In this document: positions 56,790-64,000 of the stretch, one piece after another
How positions within the stretch are numbered: the stretch's first letter is position 1
Layout: each line of letters begins with the position of its first letter
Assembly: GCF_905404315.1 (NCBI RefSeq)
Contig: NC_066272.1
Location: forward strand, 4,216,001 to 4,280,000
Direction: 5' to 3'
Length of the DNA: 64,000 nucleotides
Source: Leptidea sinapis
Lineage: Eukaryota > Arthropoda > Insecta > Lepidoptera > Pieridae
The notes under the pieces: generated by a model
What the model was told of the DNA's origin: nothing
What the model saw: only the letters and a program-made list of their open reading frames with translations
Databases searched by the model: none
Position numbers and translations under genes: made by a program

Positions 56790-57790
56790 AATCCAAAAAA
56801 AATAAACAGTTTGGATCCAGCTAACTACAGGCCTATGGCTTTTATTGTGTATTGGACATGGCGTTTCTCTCAAAATCTTTATAATTTGGACCTTCCCAAG
56901 ACCTCATGCAAGTGGGCCGACTGCTTCCTCTTTGGGCATGGCAAACAGGTTGTTGATAACGGTTACTGTTCAAACCCAAAGCCCATGAACGCTGAAGTTC
57001 CCCAAGCCTGTGTTTTATCTCCTATATTTTTTCTTCTACATATCAATGATATTCTGGACTCCTCCAACCTGATTGCATTGCGGATAACAGTATTGTAGGT
57101 ACGGTATTAATAAATCATCGACCAGTGCCGGAAGAAGCTTGTGTCTTGAGAAGATCTCCTTTCTTGAGAAGGTCACGGAATGGGGTAAAATAAACCTTCG
57201 ACAATTTAACCCCCGGGGACTCAAGTTTGCTCGTTTAGTACTAATAAATCCATTTGTCGTTTCACAACTCTTAGACAACAATCTCTTAAAGCCTTGCCTA
57301 GTATCGGAATATTGTTTTTTGAAATCTTAAGAAAACTAAAATACCACAGTCATCTGGAAAGCAAATTGGCTTCGAAGAAACTGGGCGTCATAAATAGAGT
57401 ACAGCAATACTTCAAGCCAGTCCACATTCTAGCGTTCTACATAGCGCAAGTCCTACCACATATGGAGTATTGCTGTCATCTCTAGTCTGGCACACTCCAA
57501 CATCAGCTTGAAACATTTGACCGCTTTCGTCGCAGAGCTGCTCAAGCCGGGGATCCATTGCTCTATGAATGGTTCACTTGTCGTTGCATGGAGAAATCAC
57601 TTCATTGTGAGTCTTCTACCGCATTAATCACACATTAGGATATAATCCACTCTATATGGATGTATGGCATTACTTCTGGTTTTCTCGGAACTTACCTCCA
57701 CGTACATTTAAGCTTTAGAATTAGCTTCCTTGTGCAGTGTTTCTGGGTTGATACGAGAACAGATATAAATAGTCCTTTATATTCAAAGAA
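56790..57790 (+). pseudogene. LINE-K ORF2: RT to C-terminus, decayed
   Basis: The longest LINE-K piece. In pieces on the + strand: DPANYRPM, a gap where the RT palm A region is deleted, then NAEVPQACVLSPIFFLLHINDI (motif B, Gly changed to Ala), CIADNSIVGT where YADDS is expected, LASKKLGVINRVQQYFKPVHILAFYIAQVLPHMEYC, and the LRRD-region remnants to about 57600 with HPLYMDVWHY-like and SRNLPPRTFKL-like traces. The catalytic YADD reads IADN, and frameshifts abound, so it is dead. The relics at 1470 and 2580 correspond to parts of this reading. Confidence 0.75.
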
Positions 57791-58727
57791 TTGAAAACTA
57801 ATTAATTTTTATTGTATATTTAACTGTGTCACTATGTCAACTAAAGTTAGATCTCTCATTTTCACGTTAATTAAATGTTATATCAAAGCAGTACTGCAAT
57901 CTCATATTAATCACATAAGCACATACAAGCAACATCAAAGCTTTAATTAGTCCCTCCTGTAAGCCAGTTGCCATAGATCCCTTTGTGTGTCGATATTTCT
58001 CACATCCGCCACTAATAACTCTGATCGATGTTTCATAATTAGTTTAATACATTCCCAACGAACTCTATTTTATCTTGTATAAATAGTGGATTTGAAAATA
58101 ATCAAATATCGTAGTTCAATTTCAATATCCTATAATTATTTGGACTGTTTTGATGTACCCGACTAGAACCATTGTTTCATCTAGATTCTTGATCAATCTT
58201 CTAAGTAAACGTTAACACTCAAAACAATATATCTTTAACTAGAAATTATATATTATTTTATTATTCTATGATTATATGTGTATATAAATAACTCTGGTAA
58301 AATTTGCTTGCATTTGTATCGTACTATTATAATAATGTACACAATATTTGTTTTTGTCGATATTGAATCTCTCTAGATTCCAGCCGACCATACACGACTA
58401 GAGTTACATAGACGAACGTGATGTCTCCGTCAACAATACTCGTAACTCAGTGGAAAAGTGTTTACTACTAATTTCTAGTAAAATACTAAAACCAGTAAAA
58501 TTTAAATTCAAAGATGGCGGAGAATCATTTTGAAAATAGAACAGACCGACAGATATAGTTCAGACTCGAAATTGAAAAGAAAAAGAAGGAAGAGAAGAAG
58601 ATGTAGTGAAAACTATAAAAAGTGTAAAGTGATTCAGCCAGGAGAAGATAAAAGAGAACGAGTGTTCGGTGCGGTGTGATCTGCTGAAGGCACCGTCATC
58701 TGAAGAGGAATAGCGGCAGACCGGCGA
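57791..58727. other. Unassigned DNA, purine-rich part
   Basis: AT-rich to 58360. At 58510-58720 there is an ATGGCGGAGAATC word and a long A/G-rich stretch, GC-richer at its end. It could be a leader of a retroelement or a host exon, but I see no motif that decides. Confidence 0.35.
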
Positions 58728-59130
58728 TTTTTTTTTTAGAATATTTATTTAAAATACAATATAGTTATAGCTAACAATATAATAACACACACTTAAACTT
58801 TAGGAAGCTTATCTGTGTGTGAAGCCCCTTAGAATTAAATTACATAATATTTAAAAAGAAAAGAACAATTACTTTCAATTAATACAGTTATTACAAGATG
58901 TTAAATTACAATTTTAAACAAAGTAGTATAGAAATCAATAAAATGCAAAACAAAGAATAATTATCAACTAAATGTTTGTAATTACTAATTAGTTGTCTAC
59001 TTAGCTTACCGCAGAAGCAAGTGTGATGTGCAAGTTCGAGGAAGTGAACGCAAATAAAGGCTCGTTCCCTTAAGTTCTGTATTACCTTCCAATCCCTGAA
59101 ACTCTCTCGTGACAATATATTATACAAAAT
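58728..59130 (-). mobile_element. Probable LINE 3' end with poly(A) tail
   Basis: A T-run (58728-58736) followed by AGAATATTTATTTAAAATAC on the + strand reads on the - strand as GTATTTTAAATAAATATTCT then A's, the same style of terminus as LINE1. The 73-residue - strand frame (58906-59127) may be its last coding part, but I cannot match it. Extent uncertain. Confidence 0.4.
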
Positions 59131-59459
59131 AGTTTTTGTAGGTAAAATTTAGTTATAGACCCAACATAATACACGTACACGCATATAGAATTTGTAGTTC
59201 TTTAATCAAATGTACCAAAAAGATAGTACACACAAAACACGAATGTGAAATATTTACTTTACTTGAACATGAGTTTGTCATTATTTGTTTTGTATTACGG
59301 TATTTGTGTATCGCGAGTGTTTGCTTTTTGGCGCGTGACTGCGATTTCACCAAAATATATTCCAAATCACATACTTAATATATTATTTTCAGAGGAAGTG
59401 CTACAAAAAATCTTATAAGTTTAAATACTTATCAATAAGAACACTTTTGGAATATTTTT
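59131..59459. other. Unassigned DNA
   Basis: No feature recognised. Confidence 0.5.
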
Positions 59460-59710
59460 TTTTGTTTGAGGAGAACTAACGAGCGTACGTGTCACCTGAT
59501 GTTAAGTGATCACCGCCGCCCACATTCTCTTGCAACACCAGAGGAATCACAAAAGCGTTGCCGGCTTTTTCGAAAAGTATACTCGCTTGGTGCTTAGCGC
59601 TATACACTTTCAGATGTTAAGTGAAGTGCTGGAATTCAGTGGCAAGATTTAGATAAACAGCTGTTCGGAACACTTACTTTGCCACTTAGCGAAGCCTAGG
59701 AATTTAACCA
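59460..59710 (-). mobile_element. LINE-K 3' end fragment
   Basis: The + strand carries AACGAGCGTACGTGTCACC, GTGATCACCGCCGCCCACA and CTCTTGCAACACCAGAGG (antisense LINE-K 3' UTR) and then jumps to GTGCTGGAATTCAGTGGCAAG and CAGCTGTTCGGAACAC from the ORF2 C-terminus, so the middle is deleted. It parallels the jump seen in the unit. Confidence 0.65.
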
Positions 59711-60431
59711 TTCACAGATTAATGAATCCACAACAACCCGAACAGGTCTGAACTATTTATTAAATGGCTTTAGCTGAGGCAGAAGTACAACATTTATCAG
59801 AGAAATATTATATATGTCTTGTCTGTGGACTGGTAACGTGCAGTAATGACGACAACTATTATAACAATACAATAACGTTTATTTAAAACTAGAGATTAGA
59901 AATATTAATAGTATTTATTTTGTAATTTAATGTGCTTTAAGATTCATTCATAACAAAGAGAATATAATACATAAAATATATCACAATAATTATTTCATAA
60001 ATATTGTCCAGTATTTTGTGATTTTGAACAATTTTAATATCGAAGTATGCTTGCTATATTCCCATATTATTTTGATTTTACTCTTATGCATAATGCTGAT
60101 AAATCATAGAAGAAAAACAGAATTACAAACTTGGTGTTGAAGAAATTATTTAAGTTTCAACTAAAGATTATATAGTATAAATAATTAACAGTTTCACTTT
60201 AACAAAGTCTTATCTGTCTAGTGAGTATAGCATTAGCACTGAGTAGGGACGTATTAAGCATTAGTAAAATACTTTCATACAAGCATCAGATCCGGTTTCT
60301 CTATCAGGGTCACATCCAGTTTCCTTGTTTGTTAGCATCGGAAGTTAGCTAGAATGATCCGGGTAGTTGGCTTGTGTAATTAATTGAATTTGTTATTGTC
60401 ATTGTATTTACTTTTTACAATATATAAAAGT
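59711..60431. other. Unassigned DNA
   Basis: No feature recognised. Confidence 0.5.
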
Positions 60432-61290
60432 ACTAGCTGACCTGACAGACGTCGTTCTGTACATCTAACATATAAAATAACAAACACCGGTTTGTTAGCA
60501 AACTCCTCCGAAACGGCTGAACCGATTTGTATAAACGTTTGTGTATGTGTCGGATAGATCTAAGAATCGGCCAACATCTATTTTTCATACCTCTGAATAA
60601 TATGGGTGACCCCACCCCTTTATATATTTTTTATTCTTTTGACAAATATTTTTATTTAATTTATTATGATTCAGCATAAAATATACATATTATTAAAACT
60701 TCAAATTTTCACCCGTCTACGTCACCTATTTTTGTATCGCGATTTTTATATTATTCTGTTCCATCCACAGATCCGCAATAGGGTTGCAAGATGGCAATAG
60801 AATACAATAATTGTAGTACGATAAATTTTATGTACGATATAATATTTGGTAGGTCTGAGAATCGGTCGTCATCTATTTTATGTAACCCAAATTTTTTTAC
60901 TATTGAATTTTTTTTCTTACTTTATATAGCAATAGAACGTTTGCTGCGTCAGCTTGTAATATTTCAAATTTTGTTTTTTATGAATTTGTCAATAATATTT
61001 CATATAATCAAGAATTATTTCGTAAAATATGCTTCCTGTTGTTTTAATGAAATTGTTTCACAGTAGAACTATCAAACCGTGCATCAATAACTGCTCTCAA
61101 AGAAAATATTGCCATACAAAACAAATATTGGAAATATAAAAAATTATGGGTCCCGAAATAAAGACTATCCTATCCCTTAAGTTGGGACTAAACTACACTC
61201 TATGAAGTAATAACCCCATTGAAATCCATTCACTAGTTTAGGAGTTCACTGGAAACAAACATCAGGACACTGAATTTATATATATAAAGA
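60432..61290 (-). mobile_element. Outer Helitron, split by another Helitron
   Basis: On the - strand it starts TCTTTATATATATAAATTCA (61290) and ends ACGACGTCTGTCAGGTCAG plus CTAGT (60432). CATACAAAACAAATATTGG and TTTTGTTTTTTATGA match the Helitron at 52661, whose undivided form shows where the inner element entered (after GTTCTGTACA). Confidence 0.68.
60464..60957 (+). mobile_element. Inner Helitron nested in the outer one
   Basis: Starts TCTAACATATAAAATAAC after an A, has CTCCTCCGAAACGGCTGAAC and AGAATCGGCCAACATC as in the Helitron at 31239, and ends AACGTTTGCTGCGTCAG plus CTTGT, a one-base decay of CTAGT. It lies in opposite orientation to the outer element. Confidence 0.68.
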
Positions 61291-62549
61291 TTGTCTTGTT
61301 GATATACTTATAGGTAAGTATAATAAATAATACGTACCTATAAAACATTTACAACTTCAAAAAAGTTTTAAAGCAGAACAAGTTTAATAGAAATAATACA
61401 ATATCCACTGTTATATTGCTTAATTTATTGTTGCTTTTAATTAGATTGTTTACACGTTACAAATTGATCGATGATAAATCAAATAGCAACTAAACTTACA
61501 ATAATTGCGAATAAAAAAACACCATTAAGTGATATTGATAATTAGTAATTAAGTGATTTTAATCTATGAGTTAAGGAGTATCTAATCTAATCGCACTTTT
61601 ATTAAGATTGAAGGGAATTTTTTCACATCTCCATAATTTAAGCATTTTTTGGTAGCTCTCTTCTGCTCATTTATTCATTGATTTTATGCCAACTATTCAA
61701 TTCAATATTAACCAAGTTTTTCTTAATTTCTTATGAAAAATGTTCTTTAAATATTTAGAGTTTTATAAGCGCATGCGTAGCGTAATTAGATCTGAGTTTT
61801 CTTGCAAACACAATAGGTAATAATCGTCACATAATTTATATATATATAGATAATAGCGACGCATCCAAGAGTGGTGTCAGATTAGCAGAATAAACATCAA
61901 TCCGGACTATAAGAAAAATATATGTTTTTATAAATTAATTTATAATTATTTTTTATAATAAATATTTTACTTATTTCCCCTGTTCCTTTTGCAATACAAT
62001 TTAGTCTAAGTAGAAATTATTTTACTGTTTTACAACTGGTCATTTTGAAAAAAATTATTACTTTAGTAAGCGTTATTCAAATTGAAAACCCAATACTTAT
62101 ACTTCGTGGCTAAAATGTCTGGTAATTACGGTGCGCTTCAAACGTAAAAATGTAGCATTGCGAGGTTCATTGCTATAATTATCTACTAAGGTTCCAAGTT
62201 AACATTTCACAAGTAGTGAGTAATAGGGTTGTCGTCGACGACTTAATTAGGAGAGAGCTCGACACTTGATAAACTGTTGTACTGTAGCTATACAGTTTTA
62301 TTTCTCTTTCTTGTTTTACAATGTGATTTAAAAGAGCTATTCAGGATTAAGCATCGTATAATTATCACAAATATTAAAAGCCAAATCAGAAAATGTAAAG
62401 GACAACGACCAATTGGTACTGAGTTGTACATTTATCAATTTTATATAGTTTATTCTAAGATTTATTATGAGTAAAATGAGATAAAAGCAGGAGTCGTAGC
62501 TAGTAGAGAAAGTCTAAAAATAATATTTAGAAGTTATTAAAAGTTCGGA
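61291..62549. other. Unassigned DNA; possible lone Helitron 5' end
   Basis: The + strand TTTATATATATATAGA near 61840 could be the antisense of a Helitron start, but no matching end is seen. A short 62277-62474 (+) frame has no motif. Confidence 0.35.
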
Positions 62550-62800
62550 AGGGAGTGGTAGGCTCCTTTGCACAGGATGCTGCCTAATGTGTAAACATTA
62601 CTGTGTTTCGGTCTGAGGGCGGCGTAGCTAGTGAAATTACTGGGCAAATGAGACTTAACATCTTATGTCTCAAGGTGACGAGCGCAATTGTAGTGCCGCT
62701 CAGCAATTTTTGGGCTTTTAAAAAATCCGCATTGTAATGGGCAGGGCGTATCAATTACCATGAGTTCAGCTCGTCTCGTCCCGTATTTTCATAAAAAAAG
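62550..62800. repeat. Unclassified dispersed repeat, copy B
   Basis: Second copy of the repeat at 53945-54235 in the same orientation, with CTCCTTTGCACAGGATGC and GCTAGTGAAATTACTGGGCA and GGGCAGGGCGTATCAATTACC and CATAAAAAAAG at the end. It lacks about 46 bases (GCTAGATTGTGAGTACCAGA through GAAGCAG) between GATGC and TAATGTG. Confidence 0.65.
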
Positions 62801-63744
62801 GGAATAGAGTTATTATTAATCGATTAATCGATTTTGTCATCACAGAAATAAATAAAACAGAAATATGTCTGATATAATTTAACCATATGAACGATATACT
62901 TGTAGTTTTTTAGTATTCAATTACCTAAAGAATTAGCTAACGTATTTATAAAGCTATTTATTAATTTTATTGTGATTAACGACTCGATGTGGCTGATACT
63001 AAAATCTCAAATCGATATCATCTGTCAACTGTCAATGTAACTTCTATTATAGTTCTTGACTTTGAAGTAAGATCTTATTCACTTTCTCAATGCTTGTTGA
63101 ATGCTATTGGTGTTTCTGTTTTTTGCGATTAATTATAAAAGAAGACGTAGAAAATGAGGAATTCAATTATTAAACCATATAAAATACTTATTATTTCCTT
63201 TTTATTCTTTTTGTGTTTTTTTTTCGGTTTATAATCGGTATAAGATTCTTGGAAGGAACGAAAAAGGAGGTTTATTTCACCTCTTTTTGAAGTTAAAACA
63301 ACTCTTGTTGAAATTGTTAAGGAAAACTTTTATCATTAGATGAAATTATTACTGTAATAAGACCCATCTTTTATCTTTAGCGGTCACCCTTCGATGGGAA
63401 GAACTAAGGAATCATACTGTGGGAACAGTCTAGTTTGGGGGTAGGCAGTTCCAATAGGCAATAATATGCATATACAAAGAATAATAGTGGTTTCATCCCT
63501 TTAGAAATTTATTTGGTCCTACTCTTAAGCCGTATGATGCAAAAAAAAATGTGGAGTGCAGTTCTGCCACACTAGCTCACAAGTTTGTACGTTAACCACT
63601 TAATTAAAACCATTTGACGTATCAACGCAGTTGATTCCCACATTATAGCGCTTTACAATAGCCACGAAATAATCCAGAACCATCACAAACCATTTGACTG
63701 CGTGTCACGCAGAGCTTCTTAAACTGTTGGTTATCATTTGCTCT
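62801..63744. other. Unassigned DNA
   Basis: No feature recognised. The palindrome ATTAATCGATTAAT lies near 62816. Confidence 0.5.
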
Positions 63745-64000
63745 GGTGGACGGCTTAATAATCTGCATTGCGTAGAGATGTCGCTCCATTGTGTGTCTTC
63801 TAGCGCATTTATTAATGAGATAGTTTCCATGAACTCTTTGACTTGATTCCTGCCACCGAATCCCACCACTGCATGACACATCACAAATTGAAAAATCATA
63901 ATCTGATAACCTCCTTCATAGCGACGTTTTCAAGGAACATTCTGCCACTTGCAAGCAAACTGTCGAATAAGCTTCCTTACACAGTGCTTTCAGGACGATG
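63745..64000 (+). pseudogene. LINE-K ORF2 C-terminus, runs off the window
   Basis: The + strand reads ALRRDVAPLCVF, a stop, RIY, then SFHELFDLIPATESHHCMTHHKL, SRNILPLASKLSNKLPYTVLSGR. It is the same C-terminal region as at 1470, 51190 and 56790, with stops and frameshifts, and continues beyond 64000. The - strand frames overlapping it are shadows. Confidence 0.75.

Noticed and set aside
58510..58727. ATGGCGGAGAATC with a purine-rich stretch as a host first exon
   Set aside because: The frame closes after about 15 codons (an in-frame TAG), and no splice-supported continuation or homology is visible.
61760..61855. Another complete Helitron ending near 61850
   Set aside because: Only a start-like TCTATATATATAAAT on the - strand is present; no CTAGT-type end at a plausible distance.

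Overview
The window is AT-rich, repeat-choked animal DNA, and I found no convincing host gene in it. The repeat families point to a moth or butterfly: RTE elements ending in an (ATG)n tail, a LINE whose C-terminus reads LCVFYRIYHGKCFEELF, Helitrons ending in CTAGT, a DD34D mariner and a tRNA-like dispersed repeat. The species cannot be read from the sequence. This density of nested elements without genes is what one expects of heterochromatin or a W chromosome; that placement is inference.

Layout. Positions 1-19575 hold three head-to-tail copies of a 6,569-bp unit. Copies 1 and 2 differ at one base that I could find; copy 3 is near-identical on its left and visibly older on its right. The unit is itself a stack of transposon remains: an RTE 3' end, two fragments of one LINE family (called LINE-K here), a jockey-like LINE on the + strand (J1) and a second jockey-like LINE (J2) inserted into J1 on the - strand. 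At 19576-27302 two further LINEs are nested. A 5'-truncated LINE (LINE2) sits in the array, and a LINE with both reading frames open (LINE1, ORF1 301 aa and ORF2 992 aa) is inserted just beyond the LINE2 stop codon, so the LINE2 3' UTR is displaced by about 5 kb to 19576-19920. Positions 27303-33076 are older, diverged copies 4 and 5 of the same unit; copy 4 lacks J2, is broken by an RTE fragment and carries a small Helitron. The array then runs into a 7-copy, 120-bp satellite (33077-33916) arranged as 240-bp dimers.

From 33.9 to 64 kb the sequence is a sparse field of single transposon relics: Helitrons on both strands (one nested in another), a J1 copy with an internal deletion, a likely copia-type LTR with a half-tRNA(iMet) primer-binding site, Tc1-like and mariner transposase relics, a tandemly duplicated tRNA-like element, two copies of an unclassified 250-290 bp repeat, and LINE-K pieces. 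Between them lie long AT-rich stretches in which I recognise nothing.

The only proteins that look translatable and complete are those of LINE1: an ORF1 RNA-binding type protein with a coiled coil and an FP25K-like C-terminus, and an endonuclease-reverse transcriptase. The presence or absence of J2, LINE2 and LINE1 gives a relative order of events: old array, then J2 insertion in one unit, amplification of the J2-bearing unit, LINE2 insertion at the edge, LINE1 insertion into LINE2, and finally the duplication that made copies 1 and 2.
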